DNA of 64,000 bases from Dysgonomonas sp. 216 (GCF_010501065.1 NZ_QVMM01000001.1:1-64000), one strand, 5' to 3'; positions 34,770 through 43,447 are shown, numbered from the stretch's first letter. The notes: generated by a model from the sequence alone, not told the origin. Program-made: numbers and translations.

Positions 34770-34802
34770 TGCAATATTTTGTTGAGTCAAAATATATTGC
34801 AT
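34769..34802. promoter_or_regulatory. Operator-like palindrome over the methyltransferase promoter
   Basis: ATGCAATATTTTG (34769-34781) pairs with the 15-nt right arm 34788-34802 with a 2-nt bulge, separated by 6 nt. It overlaps the -33 element. It could be a repressor site, or alternatively the terminator of the DUF3037 gene, though no T-run follows. Confidence 0.45.
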
Positions 34803-34827
34803 ACTATACAATCAAAAAAAATAAAAT

Positions 34828-35214
34828 TCAAGGCAACACCATCTCCCGAAACAATTTCTCAAAAGTAGCATCCAGATCACCCGAAAAGCCACTATGGGGA
34901 CGCGAAGTTTGTATGGATGTACTCCGAACTGCCGTAAGCCAACGAAAACGTTCGGGTATATCCAGCGTTGCAATATAACCTCCTTCAGCATTACCCGAAC
35001 ATATAAAATCAAACACATTCAGATTTGCATACAATGTATCAATATCTAATTCCGACGAGAATAAACGTAATTTATTTTCATCAACCTGATATTGGGCTTT
35101 CAGATACTTTGTTGCTTTCGAAAACATAATGATCCCGACATTTATAAACTCCTCGCGTTCCACCCTTGGCACAACACGAATAACAGCATACTCATATAAG
35201 TGCTTTCCTTGCAT
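34828..35214 (-). CDS. DUF3037 family protein
   Basis: 128 residues, no signal peptide or membrane helix. Family motifs: YEYAVIRVVPRVEREEFINV with GIIMFS directly after, LFSSELDID, and FRWLTAVRSTSIQTSRPHSG with a C-terminal helix LDATFEKLFREMVL. The start lies 23 nt inside the end of the upstream HipA-like gene, in another frame, so the two are translationally coupled. DUF3037 genes are known to sit next to HipA-like kinases in diverse bacteria, but no function is established. Confidence 0.88.
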   Translation of the reverse strand: MQGKHLYEYAVIRVVPRVEREEFINVGIIMFSKATKYLKAQYQVDENKLRLFSSELDIDTLYANLNVFDFICSGNAEGGYIATLDIPERFRWLTAVRSTSIQTSRPHSGFSGDLDATFEKLFREMVLP

Positions 35215-35977
35215 GTTGCGCTTCTTTTATAAATACTTCCGAATGCTTTAATCTTTCGTTCAAAAAGCCGACGTACACCCTCCGTATATCATCAGGCGAT
35301 TCGTCTACCCCACCCCAATGTAACCAATCGTCAGGTAACAAGTTTACTATTTCTTCTATCTTTTCGGGGGTAAGTATATTTTTAAATTCTTTATCCACAA
35401 TCTCCAATTCCGTAGCATAAGGCAACATCACATGGTCTTTTACCTGAGGGAAAGGGCTTAATGCATATTTCTCCCAATTAACCCACGAATGATGAAAATA
35501 AAGTGATGCACCGTGATCGATCAGCCATAATTCTTTATGCCACATCAGCATATTTGTATTTTTTGCTGTTCTGTCTACATTAGTCAACAGAGCATCCATC
35601 CACAGTATTTGCGAAGCCGTTTTTGCATCGGGCACTGTAACTAACGGATCGAAAGTTAATGCTCCCGACAAAAAATGAAGTCCCATATTCAGCCCTCTGC
35701 TGGCTTGTAATAAATCCTGAATTTCTTCGTCTCCTTCCGTTCGCCCAAAAGCCTCGTCCAGATTAATAAAAACCATCTCGGGAAGCCTGAACCCTAGTGT
35801 ATGCGCAATAGCCCCACCAATCAATTCGCTGACAAGCATCTTTGTTCCATGCCCCGATCCTCTGAATTTTACAACATATTTAAAACCATCATCGGCTTCG
35901 GCCAAAGCAGGCAAAGACCCACCCTCCCGCAAAGGAGTTATATATCGTATTACATTTACTGTACGTAATTCCATCAT
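35192..35977 (-). CDS. HipA-family kinase (short HipA-like form)
   Basis: 261 residues. A HipA/phosphatidylinositol-kinase-like fold is indicated by the ATP lysine in YVVKFRG (Lys37), the helix KMLVSELIGGAIAHTLG, the catalytic loop NVDRTAKNTNML (Asp135, Asn140) and the metal-binding LIDHGASLYF (Asp154). It lacks the N-terminal HipA domain and the HipB antitoxin gene of classical toxin-antitoxin loci; its partner is instead the overlapping DUF3037 gene. The -7 box ends 4 nt before the ATG, suggesting a leaderless mRNA. A second ATG (35974) is possible. Role (toxin, stress kinase or otherwise) is unknown. Confidence 0.85.
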   Translation of the reverse strand: MMELRTVNVIRYITPLREGGSLPALAEADDGFKYVVKFRGSGHGTKMLVSELIGGAIAHTLGFRLPEMVFINLDEAFGRTEGDEEIQDLLQASRGLNMGLHFLSGALTFDPLVTVPDAKTASQILWMDALLTNVDRTAKNTNMLMWHKELWLIDHGASLYFHHSWVNWEKYALSPFPQVKDHVMLPYATELEIVDKEFKNILTPEKIEEIVNLLPDDWLHWGGVDESPDDIRRVYVGFLNERLKHSEVFIKEAQHARKALI

Positions 35978-35981
35978 ATAA

Positions 35982-35989
35982 CAAAGGTA
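35982..35989 (-). promoter_or_regulatory. -7 box immediately before the HipA-like start codon
   Basis: TACCTTTG on the minus strand with TTTG (36007-36010) 17 nt upstream. Only 4 nt separate the box from the ATG. Confidence 0.55.
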
Positions 35990-36034
35990 ATTGTTTTTCA
36001 GAACCGCAAATATTTTCTCAACGTATTTTTAAAC

Positions 36035-36076
36035 AAAAGAGGTACAGTCCAATATTATACGACTATACCTCTTTTT
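36035..36076 (-). terminator. Terminator of the tyrosine phosphatase gene
   Basis: AAAAGAGGTA (36035-36044) pairs with 36066-36075, with an inner AGTC/GACT stem. Two further hairpins (36083-36102 and 36106-36127) lie between it and the stop codon. Confidence 0.75.
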
Positions 36077-36131
36077 ATTTCCGAGGCAGACATTCCCGCC
36101 TCTAACAATGTTACCGAAGCAACATTGCAGA

Positions 36132-37202
36132 CTAGTTATAGAGTAATATTTGTTTCAATTTTTCTCTTTTTTCGTGGGTCAGTTTCAGTTCCTTCAACAT
36201 ATAATCGTCAACCGATCCGCTTTTCTTTTTCATGCAGGACACCGCATATCGCAACTGCGACAAATCGGCCGTTACAAGCATCATAACTGCATCCTTCATC
36301 GACCCCGGCATATCCGGTCTGTTTTTATCGCTAATAATCAGCGAGCGATCAATATAATTATTCGATAACAAATAATCATCTTCGGCAACACCGGTTGGTA
36401 CGTCCAAAGCTTTCAACAACAAGTATGTAACAATCCCTGTACGGTCTTTTCCATATCCGCAATGATATACCAGCGGATAATTATTTTCATCCAGCAGAAT
36501 ATCAAAAAACGCACTTAGTTGAGCAGTATAATCATCAATCAGTATCCGATAACAATCCTGAGTATAAATATGTGCGTCGCCTTTAAGAAAACGGCCCTCA
36601 AGAATTTGATCCTTTACTTCCTCATTAAAATTATTTACACTTATTGGTAATGTTATATAATTTGTAAAAACTCCGGTTTTTGGTTTTTGCGAAGAATGCT
36701 TGTTGCTTCTCAAATCCACCACTGTTTTAACACCTAATCCCTTTAAGACATCCTTATCCGCTTCAGACATATTTGTCAAGTACCCCGATCTGAAAATTTT
36801 ACCCCAACGCATTTGTTTATTGGCACGGGTAACATAACCGCCAACATCCCTAAAATTTTGCACTCCATCCAAATCAAAAAAACGATTAGAGATTATAGAG
36901 GATGTAGTTCGTCCTATCTTTAATTTAAAAAATTCGCGAACCTTATTTTTCTGCGAAGGCAGTACAGCAATATAATCATTCACATAAGTTACTTTCACGG
37001 GATCGCCGGAAAACACAGAATCGTTATCGGACTCGAATATTTCAATTCTCGCACTATCTTTTTCGGGAAAAACTTCCCATTTCAGCACATAATTATTTTC
37101 GGCATCTTTTTCGCAAATAAACGATATTTCTGTATGCTCGGAACAAGCCGACACTACAAATATCATCGCGAATAAACCAAACAGTTTTGCATTTCGTATC
37201 AT
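36132..37202 (-). CDS. Exported tyrosine/dual-specificity phosphatase lipoprotein
   Basis: 356 residues from the chosen start. Lipoprotein signal with lipobox VSAC (Cys after GLFAMIFVVSA). Residues about 25-110 form a beta-rich domain resembling fibronectin type III. The phosphatase domain follows: GVQNFRDVGGYVT, WGKIFRSGYLTNMSEAD, VKTVVDLRS and the P-loop VYHCGYGKDRTGIVTYLL (Cys-x5-Arg). The open frame reaches 37226, but the -7 box at 37224-37231 overlaps that codon, and the lipobox favours 37202. It resembles secreted Y_phosphatase3-type enzymes; substrate unknown. Confidence 0.88.
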   Translation of the reverse strand: MIRNAKLFGLFAMIFVVSACSEHTEISFICEKDAENNYVLKWEVFPEKDSARIEIFESDNDSVFSGDPVKVTYVNDYIAVLPSQKNKVREFFKLKIGRTTSSIISNRFFDLDGVQNFRDVGGYVTRANKQMRWGKIFRSGYLTNMSEADKDVLKGLGVKTVVDLRSNKHSSQKPKTGVFTNYITLPISVNNFNEEVKDQILEGRFLKGDAHIYTQDCYRILIDDYTAQLSAFFDILLDENNYPLVYHCGYGKDRTGIVTYLLLKALDVPTGVAEDDYLLSNNYIDRSLIISDKNRPDMPGSMKDAVMMLVTADLSQLRYAVSCMKKKSGSVDDYMLKELKLTHEKREKLKQILLYN

Positions 37203-37223
37203 TTCTTCAATTCTTATCCATCG

Positions 37224-37231
37224 CAAATATA
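37224..37231 (-). promoter_or_regulatory. -7 box deciding the phosphatase start
   Basis: TATATTTG on the minus strand overlaps the ATG at 37226 and so excludes it; the ATG at 37202 follows 21 nt downstream. Confidence 0.55.
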
Positions 37232-37466
37232 AATATTGTTTCGAAACCTGAGTAAATATATAACATCATTTGAATATTTAAAACATTTGAAGAGTGTTTG
37301 ACCGCACTTTTGCCTTTTTTATAAAAAACTTGTTTTATTGTACTTTTAACGCTGTTTCATCCATTCTTTAGCATTTATAAAACAAATAAGTATTTAATAG
37401 CAGCACTTATGCTAATACCTTAATTATTTTTAACGCCAAAATAGGCATTTTCAAATTTAACGTTTC

Positions 37467-37474
37467 TATTTTTG
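37467..37474 (+). promoter_or_regulatory. -7 box of the moxR-bat operon
   Basis: TATTTTTG, 58 nt before the moxR-type ATG. Confidence 0.5.
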
Positions 37475-37532
37475 TCAAAGTGAAAAAAATAATCAAATAT
37501 TAAACATAAACACATATAAAACATCTAAAGCT

Positions 37533-38525
37533 ATGGCTCAAGTTGATATTAGGGAATTAAACGAGCGTATCGAAAGTAAAAGTGCTTTTGTTGAAATGCT
37601 TACAATGGGAATGGACAAAGTCATTGTAGGGCAAAAACATCTTGTAGAATCACTCCTTATCGGGTTATTATCCGATGGGCACATTCTGCTGGAAGGAGTA
37701 CCCGGTTTGGCTAAAACACTAGCAATAAAAACTCTGGCTTCACTTATCGACGCCAAATATAACCGTATTCAGTTTACCCCCGACTTATTGCCCGCCGATG
37801 TTGTAGGTACAATGATTTACAGCCAGAAAGATGAAGAATTTTTGGTAAAACATGGTCCGGTATTTTCGAATTTCGTTCTTGCCGACGAGATAAACCGTGC
37901 TCCGGCTAAAGTTCAGAGTGCTTTGCTCGAAGCCATGCAGGAACGTCAGGTTACTATTGGCGAAAAAACATATAAGCTGCCTCATCCATTCCTTGTAATG
38001 GCTACACAAAACCCGATAGAACAAGAAGGAACTTATCCGTTACCCGAAGCACAGGTAGACCGTTTTATGCTAAAAGTAATTATAAACTACCCTCAAAAAG
38101 AAGAAGAAAAATTAATTCTTCGCCAAAATATTTCGGGAGGATACCCTCCGCTTAGCCCGGTATTAAAAGCCGACGAAATAATAGAATCGAGAAAGGTAGT
38201 AAAAGATGTGTATCTGGACGAAAAAATCGAGAAATATATTATCGATATAGTTTTCGCAACCCGTTTCCCTGCCGAAAATGGGCTGAACTCGCTAAAAAGC
38301 ATGATCGGATTCGGAGCTTCGCCCCGTGCATCTATCAATTTGGCTTTAGCTGCCCGTGCATATGCATTTATTAAACGCAGAGGATATGTAATACCTGAAG
38401 ACGTGCGCGCCGTATGTCACGATGTTATGCGCCACCGTATAGGGTTAACATACGAAGCCGAAGCCAACAATGTTACTGCCGACGAAATAGTAAGCGAAAT
38501 ACTGAACAAAATAGAGGTACCATAA
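37533..38525 (+). CDS. MoxR-family AAA+ ATPase
   Basis: 330-residue cytoplasmic chaperone-like ATPase, first gene of the Bat operon. Walker A variant LLEGVPGLAKTLAIKTLA, Walker B FVLADEINRAPAKVQSALLE, MQERQVTIGEKTYKLPHPF, sensor 1 ATQNPIEQEGTYPLPEAQVD, arginine finger DRFMLKV, and sensor 2 region GASPRASINLALAARAYA. MoxR proteins with neighbouring VWA proteins are thought to activate metal-cofactor or envelope complexes. A hairpin after the stop may partly terminate transcription before the DUF58 gene. Confidence 0.95.
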   Translation: MAQVDIRELNERIESKSAFVEMLTMGMDKVIVGQKHLVESLLIGLLSDGHILLEGVPGLAKTLAIKTLASLIDAKYNRIQFTPDLLPADVVGTMIYSQKDEEFLVKHGPVFSNFVLADEINRAPAKVQSALLEAMQERQVTIGEKTYKLPHPFLVMATQNPIEQEGTYPLPEAQVDRFMLKVIINYPQKEEEKLILRQNISGGYPPLSPVLKADEIIESRKVVKDVYLDEKIEKYIIDIVFATRFPAENGLNSLKSMIGFGASPRASINLALAARAYAFIKRRGYVIPEDVRAVCHDVMRHRIGLTYEAEANNVTADEIVSEILNKIEVP

Positions 38526-38536
38526 TTTGGGTTGAT

Positions 38537-38575
38537 AGCCGACTTGTTAAATACAATTCTGTCGGCTTCGCTTTT
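38537..38575 (+). terminator. Intra-operon hairpin between moxR and DUF58
   Basis: AGCCGAC (38537-38543) pairs with GTCGGCT (38561-38567), followed by TTCGCTTTTT. It could cause partial termination within the operon. Direct repeats of AGCTAATA follow at 38598 and 38612. Confidence 0.5.
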
Positions 38576-38633
38576 TATACTTATTAGCCATACCAAAAGC
38601 TAATAACTGATAGCTAATAGCTAAAAAAAGATT

Positions 38634-39506
38634 ATGGAAACAAGCGAATTATTAAAAAAAGTACGTCAGATAGAAATAAAAACCCGCGGATTATCGCAAA
38701 ATATTTTTGCGGGCGAATACCACTCGGCCTTCAAAGGGCGGGGTATGGCATTCTCTGAGGTTCGGGAGTATCAGTATGGCGACGATATACGCGATATTGA
38801 CTGGAATGTTACGGCACGCTACAACCGCCCTTACATCAAAATATTTGAAGAAGAACGCGAAATGACAGTTGTTCTTCTGGTTGATGTTTCGGGAAGTTTA
38901 AACTTCGGAACAACAAATTCGATGAAACGTGATATTGTAACAGAAATTGCAGCCACTCTGGCATTTTCGGCAATACAAAACAACGACAAAATAGGTGTAA
39001 TATTTTTTTCGGATAAAATTGAAAAATTCATTCCTCCTAAAAAAGGGAAAAAGCATATATTATACATTATACGTGAATTGATAAATTTTGAACCCGAAAA
39101 CAACAACACCGACTTAAATATAGCTTTGCAATATCTGACCAATGCTATAAAAAAACGCTGTACTGCATTTCTCATTTCTGACTTTATCGATACTTACGAT
39201 TACGAAAACGCATTGACTATCGCTAACAGAAAGCACGATATAATAGCAATGCAGGTTTACGACCCAAGAGAAACTGAATTACCATCGGTAGGGTTAATGA
39301 AGCTAATTGATGCCGAGACAAGTGAAGAAGTATGGATAGACACATCGTCGAAGGCAACCCGAAACGAATACAAAAGATGGTTTGATGACAGAAATGAACA
39401 TTACAGGCAAAAAGCTTTTACCAGAAGCCGTGTGGATAACATATCGATCCGTACTGATGAAGATTACGTTAAAGCCATGCTTTCTTTGTTTAGACAAAGA
39501 GGTTAG
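38634..39506 (+). CDS. DUF58 domain protein of the Bat operon
   Basis: 290 residues. Family motif FAGEYHSAFKGRGMAFSEVREYQYGDDIRDIDWNVTAR (residues about 22-60) followed by YIKIFEEERE, then a VWA-like fold with VVLLVDVSGSL (partial MIDAS) and KIGVIFFSDKIEKF. No membrane helix. DUF58 proteins accompany MoxR in nearly all such operons and probably link the ATPase to the membrane VWA proteins. 108 nt after moxR, 22 nt before the next gene. Confidence 0.93.
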   Translation: METSELLKKVRQIEIKTRGLSQNIFAGEYHSAFKGRGMAFSEVREYQYGDDIRDIDWNVTARYNRPYIKIFEEEREMTVVLLVDVSGSLNFGTTNSMKRDIVTEIAATLAFSAIQNNDKIGVIFFSDKIEKFIPPKKGKKHILYIIRELINFEPENNNTDLNIALQYLTNAIKKRCTAFLISDFIDTYDYENALTIANRKHDIIAMQVYDPRETELPSVGLMKLIDAETSEEVWIDTSSKATRNEYKRWFDDRNEHYRQKAFTRSRVDNISIRTDEDYVKAMLSLFRQRG

Positions 39507-39528
39507 GACTTAAACTTTTTATAACTTT

Positions 39529-40623
39529 ATGAAAGGAATAAAAAATTATATTGTACTAAGTATTATTTGTTGCTCGCTTATAACGAGTATTACAGCCTAT
39601 GCCCAACGAACCTCGGCAAGGGTAACTGTAAGTCCGTCGGAAATACAAATTGGGGAACAAGCCGCCGTAAACCTTGAGATAATAGCACCTAAAGGCAGAA
39701 GCATTATACTTCCGTCTTACGCCGACACTTTAATTGCCGGAATAGAAGTGTTACGAGCACTATCGCCCGATACAATAATTGCAGAAGAAGTTATGACTAT
39801 AAAACAACAATATATCATAACCTCTTTCGATTCGTTATTGTATTTTGTTCCGGGATTGGAAGTCATAGACGGAACCGACACCATAAAAACCAATAGCTTC
39901 GGTATTAAAGTTATTTCTCCTGTATTAAAAGACTCTACACTGGCTTATCTTGCTCAAATGCAGGCTCAGCAAACCGACTCCATCGATTTCGAGAAAATGG
40001 CTTTACCCGACATTAAAGATAACATGGAGCCTCCTTTTGTTTGGCAGGATTATCTTCAATACATATGGGTGGTGTTGGCAATACTGGCTCTTTTAGCGCT
40101 GATAGGCGCAGGGTTGTATATGGCATTCCGAAAAAAAGAGAAAGGATATTACTTCAAGCCCAAATCTATTTTACCTCCGCATGTTATTGCCTTGCAGGCT
40201 CTTGACAAAATAAAAGCAGAGAAAATATGGCAACAAGGAAAAGAAAAACAATTTTATACCGATCTGACTGATATATTAAGAGAATATATAGAAAAACGTT
40301 TTGGAATAAGAGCATTTGAGAAAACCTCGGATGAAATTCTTCAAACCATAAAAATATTCGAACAGGCCGATTCGTCGACCGAAAGCCTTGTTCAAGTATT
40401 AAAACTTGCCGATTTGGTTAAGTTTGCAAAATATACACCTCTGCCTAACGAAAACGACCTGAGTTTGGTTAATTCATTCTTGTTTGTAAATCAAACAAAA
40501 ATTGAGCCACCCACTCCGGAAGAATCAAACAACGAAGAGGAACACTGGCAAAACAACGAAACTTCGGATAATGAAGATAACCAAAGCCAAGACATTGATT
40601 TTAATAAAGCTAATAGAAAATAA
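39529..40623 (+). CDS. Bat-operon single-span protein upstream of batA
   Basis: 364 residues: signal peptide (to about residue 25, AYAQ), a periplasmic beta-rich domain (about 26-145, similar in character to BatD N-terminal repeats: RVTVSPSEIQIGEQAAVNLE), one membrane helix (WVVLAILALLALIGAGLYMA, near 185) and a cytoplasmic helical domain containing YTDLTDILREYIEKRFGIRA. It ends with an acidic, Asn-rich tail. It is a DUF4381-like protein regularly found between DUF58 and BatA. The function is unknown; the layout suggests a scaffold spanning the inner membrane. Confidence 0.85.
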   Translation: MKGIKNYIVLSIICCSLITSITAYAQRTSARVTVSPSEIQIGEQAAVNLEIIAPKGRSIILPSYADTLIAGIEVLRALSPDTIIAEEVMTIKQQYIITSFDSLLYFVPGLEVIDGTDTIKTNSFGIKVISPVLKDSTLAYLAQMQAQQTDSIDFEKMALPDIKDNMEPPFVWQDYLQYIWVVLAILALLALIGAGLYMAFRKKEKGYYFKPKSILPPHVIALQALDKIKAEKIWQQGKEKQFYTDLTDILREYIEKRFGIRAFEKTSDEILQTIKIFEQADSSTESLVQVLKLADLVKFAKYTPLPNENDLSLVNSFLFVNQTKIEPPTPEESNNEEEHWQNNETSDNEDNQSQDIDFNKANRK

Positions 40624-40635
40624 ACGATCGAAAAA

Positions 40636-41619
40636 ATGGAATTTGTAAATCCCGGATATTTATATTTGCTATTACTACTAATCCCGCTTATTGCTTGGTA
40701 TGTTGTAAAACTGCGAAAAATGCAGGCGACATTCAAATTATCGTCCATATCGGCATTCAGAGGGAAAACTTCATCGATAAAAGTACCGCTTCGTCATGTT
40801 CTGTTTTTATTTAGGTTGGCTGCAATCGCACTAATAATAGTGGTATTAGCACGCCCTCAAATGGTTACCAGTTGGGACGAATCAGAATCGGAAGGTATAG
40901 ATATAATTATGGCGCTTGACGTATCGGGAACGATGCTCGCTCAGGATTTTAAGCCCAACCGTTTAGAAGCCGCCAAAAAAGTGGCCTCCGAATTTGTTAC
41001 CGATAGAGAAAGAGACAATATCGGGCTCGTTATATTTGCCGGAGAAAGTTTTACACAATGTCCCCTAACCACCGATCATGGCGTTTTACTTAGCCTGCTG
41101 AATGAAGTTAAGTACGGAATGATTGAAGACGGTACAGCAATAGGTTTAGGACTTGCAAATGCAGTAAACAGGCTCAAAGACAGCAAATCGTCTTCGCGCG
41201 TTGTAATCTTGCTGACCGACGGTTCGAATAACCGTGGACAAATAGCCCCTCTTACAGCAGCCGAACTTGCAAAATCGTTCGGAATCAGGGTATATACCAT
41301 TGGAGTCGGCTCGCAAGGCACAGCTCCCGCACCTGTTCAAACTCCGTACGGAGAACGAATACAGAATATACCTGTTGACATCGATGAGCGTGTGCTTACC
41401 GAAATTGCAAGTATAACAGGCGGCGAATATTACCGGGCTACGGATAATACCAGCCTTCGGGAAATATACAACCAGATAGACGAAATGGAAAAATATCTTA
41501 TCAAGGTAAATAATATAACAAAACGACAGGAATTATACCTTCCTTTCGCACTGTTTGCACTCGGTTTAATTTTTGTTGAACTTGTACTTCGCCGTACATT
41601 GTTCAGAAGTATTCCGTAA
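40636..41619 (+). CDS. batA: BatA, membrane-anchored VWA protein
   Basis: 327 residues: N-terminal helices (YLYLLLLLIPLIAWYVV and FLFRLAAIALIIVVLARPQM), a VWA domain with MIDAS residues DVSGTM (near 95) and distal TDGSN, and a C-terminal helix (LPFALFALGLIFVELVL). The order with DUF58 upstream and a second VWA gene downstream is that of the Bacteroides aerotolerance (bat) operon. Linked in Bacteroides to oxygen tolerance, and in other genera to envelope functions. Neighbour gaps are 12 and 23 nt. Confidence 0.93.
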   Translation: MEFVNPGYLYLLLLLIPLIAWYVVKLRKMQATFKLSSISAFRGKTSSIKVPLRHVLFLFRLAAIALIIVVLARPQMVTSWDESESEGIDIIMALDVSGTMLAQDFKPNRLEAAKKVASEFVTDRERDNIGLVIFAGESFTQCPLTTDHGVLLSLLNEVKYGMIEDGTAIGLGLANAVNRLKDSKSSSRVVILLTDGSNNRGQIAPLTAAELAKSFGIRVYTIGVGSQGTAPAPVQTPYGERIQNIPVDIDERVLTEIASITGGEYYRATDNTSLREIYNQIDEMEKYLIKVNNITKRQELYLPFALFALGLIFVELVLRRTLFRSIP

Positions 41620-41642
41620 ACTAATAAAAAATTATTTGAATT

Positions 41643-42665
41643 ATGTTTCGATTTCATAATCCGGAATTTTTATACTTATTGGTACTGCTACCCTTCATTA
41701 TTGCGGGTTTCTTATACATGAACATCCGCAAAAAAAAGGATGTACAAAAAATTGGCAAATTGGCTACAGTAAAGCTGATGATGCCCGAAATGTCTTTAAA
41801 AAGATCGTATCTTAAATTCTGGCTTATTTTTGCAGCCATTACTCTAGGTATATTTATGGTTGCCCGACCTCAGTTTGGAACAAAAAAAGACAAAGTTGAG
41901 CGCAAGGGTATTGAGTTAGTTATCGCTATCGACGTATCAAACTCGATGCTTGCCAGAGATATTAGCCCCGACAGGCTCTCTAAAGCCAAGCAAATGCTTA
42001 CTCGTATTATTGATGAGCGGAAAGACGATAAAGTTGCCATTGTTGTTTTTGCTGGCGAAGCCTATGTACAATTACCAATGACATCGGACAACCAATCGGC
42101 AAAGATATTCCTCGAAAGCATAACCCCTTCATTAGTACCGGTACAAGGCACGGTTATAGGTAATGCAATCAATATCGGGATGAACAGTTTTACCAGCGAA
42201 AAAGATATAGATAAAGCGATGATTATAATAACCGATGGCGAAAATCACGACGGTAATGCTGTTGAAATGGCTGCCCGCGCTGCCGAACACAATGTTATGG
42301 TCAATGTTGTCGGTATCGGATCGCTGGAAGGTGTACCCATCCCTATGTCTCAGTACAGTAATGAGAACAAAAAGGATAACGAGGGGAACATTGTGGTTAC
42401 AAAGCTAAACGAACAAATGTGTAAAGAGATAGCAGAAGCCGGAAAAGGTTTATATGTACGTGCCGACAACACAAACAATGCCCTTAAAAGCTTACAGGCA
42501 CATCTCGAAAAACTACAGAAAAAAGAATACGAAGGCTTCGCCTACTCGGAGTATGATGAGAAATTCCATCTTTTTGCATGGGTAATACTCGTTCTGTTAC
42601 TCCTCGAAATATGTATTTTTGATAAGAAGAACAGAATATTCAGAAATGTTAGAATATTTAAATAA
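41643..42665 (+). CDS. batB: BatB, membrane-anchored VWA protein
   Basis: 340 residues, same plan as BatA: helices FLYLLVLLPFIIAGFLYM and LKFWLIFAAITLGIFMV, then the VWA domain with AIDVSNSMLARD (MIDAS), GEAYVQLPMTSD and IITDGENHDG. A C-terminal helix (FHLFAWVILVLLLLEICIF) completes the protein. It aligns with BatA along its length; the two probably form a membrane complex. It sits 50 nt before batC. Confidence 0.93.
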   Translation: MFRFHNPEFLYLLVLLPFIIAGFLYMNIRKKKDVQKIGKLATVKLMMPEMSLKRSYLKFWLIFAAITLGIFMVARPQFGTKKDKVERKGIELVIAIDVSNSMLARDISPDRLSKAKQMLTRIIDERKDDKVAIVVFAGEAYVQLPMTSDNQSAKIFLESITPSLVPVQGTVIGNAINIGMNSFTSEKDIDKAMIIITDGENHDGNAVEMAARAAEHNVMVNVVGIGSLEGVPIPMSQYSNENKKDNEGNIVVTKLNEQMCKEIAEAGKGLYVRADNTNNALKSLQAHLEKLQKKEYEGFAYSEYDEKFHLFAWVILVLLLLEICIFDKKNRIFRNVRIFK

Positions 42666-42715
42666 TGCAGTTTCAGGAATTTTTATTTATTTAAAACTGT
42701 GATTGTGACACAAGT

Positions 42716-43447
42716 ATGAAAAAAGGACTATTTACAATTATACTATTATTTTCCGTTTTAGGAGTTTCGGCACAAAAAGAAGTTCGCGACTCAATAAGAA
42801 CCGGAAACAAAGCTTTTTTGGAGCAACGCTACAACGTTGCCGAAAGTAATTTTAAATCGGCAATAGTTAAAGATCCTACAGCAAAAGAGGCCTCTTATAA
42901 TTTGGCAAATACATACTACAAGCAAAACAGGTTTGACGAAGCAATAGCCGAATATGGGCATTATCTGACTCTTGAACATGAAAAGAACGAAGACATTGGT
43001 GCTGCATACTTCAACATGGGCAATTCGTTTTTAAAGAAAAAGGATTTGCAAAAAGCAGAAGAAGCTTATAAAAATGCTTTGCGAGCCAATCCGAAAGACG
43101 AAGATGCACGATATAATCTGGCTGTTGTAAAAAAAATGAAACAAGATCAGGAAAATCAGAACGACGATCAGCAACAAGACGACAAACAAGATCAGAAACA
43201 GGATCAACAAGACCAAAAAGACGATAAGAAAGACGATAAACAAGATCAGAAGGATCAGGATCAGAAAAAAGATAAAAAACCTGAGGAGCAGCAACAAGAA
43301 GAGCAGTTATCGCAAGACAACGCACGTCAAATGTTGCAAGCCATAGAACAGGATGAAAAAGAAACTCAGGAGAAAGTTCGTCAAATGAAAGCCGCTGAGC
43401 TTCAGAAACAAAACGAAGAAAACAGAAGACAAAATAAAGACTGGTAA
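42716..43447 (+). CDS. batC: BatC, TPR protein with a charged low-complexity tail
   Basis: 243 residues: signal peptide (to SAQ, residue 20), two to three tetratricopeptide repeats (about 25-140: ASYNLANTYYKQNRFDEAIA, AYFNMGNSFLKKKDLQKAEE). After that comes a tract of about 55 residues built almost only of Gln, Asp and Lys (about 145-200), and a coiled helical end. It is exported to the periplasm. The stop codon directly abuts the first possible ATG of batD (TAAATG). Confidence 0.93.
   Translation: MKKGLFTIILLFSVLGVSAQKEVRDSIRTGNKAFLEQRYNVAESNFKSAIVKDPTAKEASYNLANTYYKQNRFDEAIAEYGHYLTLEHEKNEDIGAAYFNMGNSFLKKKDLQKAEEAYKNALRANPKDEDARYNLAVVKKMKQDQENQNDDQQQDDKQDQKQDQQDQKDDKKDDKQDQKDQDQKKDKKPEEQQQEEQLSQDNARQMLQAIEQDEKETQEKVRQMKAAELQKQNEENRRQNKDW

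Larger units (their letters stand above)
37203..37532. other. Divergent intergenic region before the Bat operon
   Basis: 330 bp, AT-rich. It carries the phosphatase -7 box and the Bat operon -7 box. I see no ORF or stable RNA between them. Confidence 0.45.

Noticed and set aside
43145..43310. Possible CRISPR-like or tandem repeat array
   Set aside because: The repetition is in-frame low-complexity coding sequence of batC with no regular repeat-spacer period.
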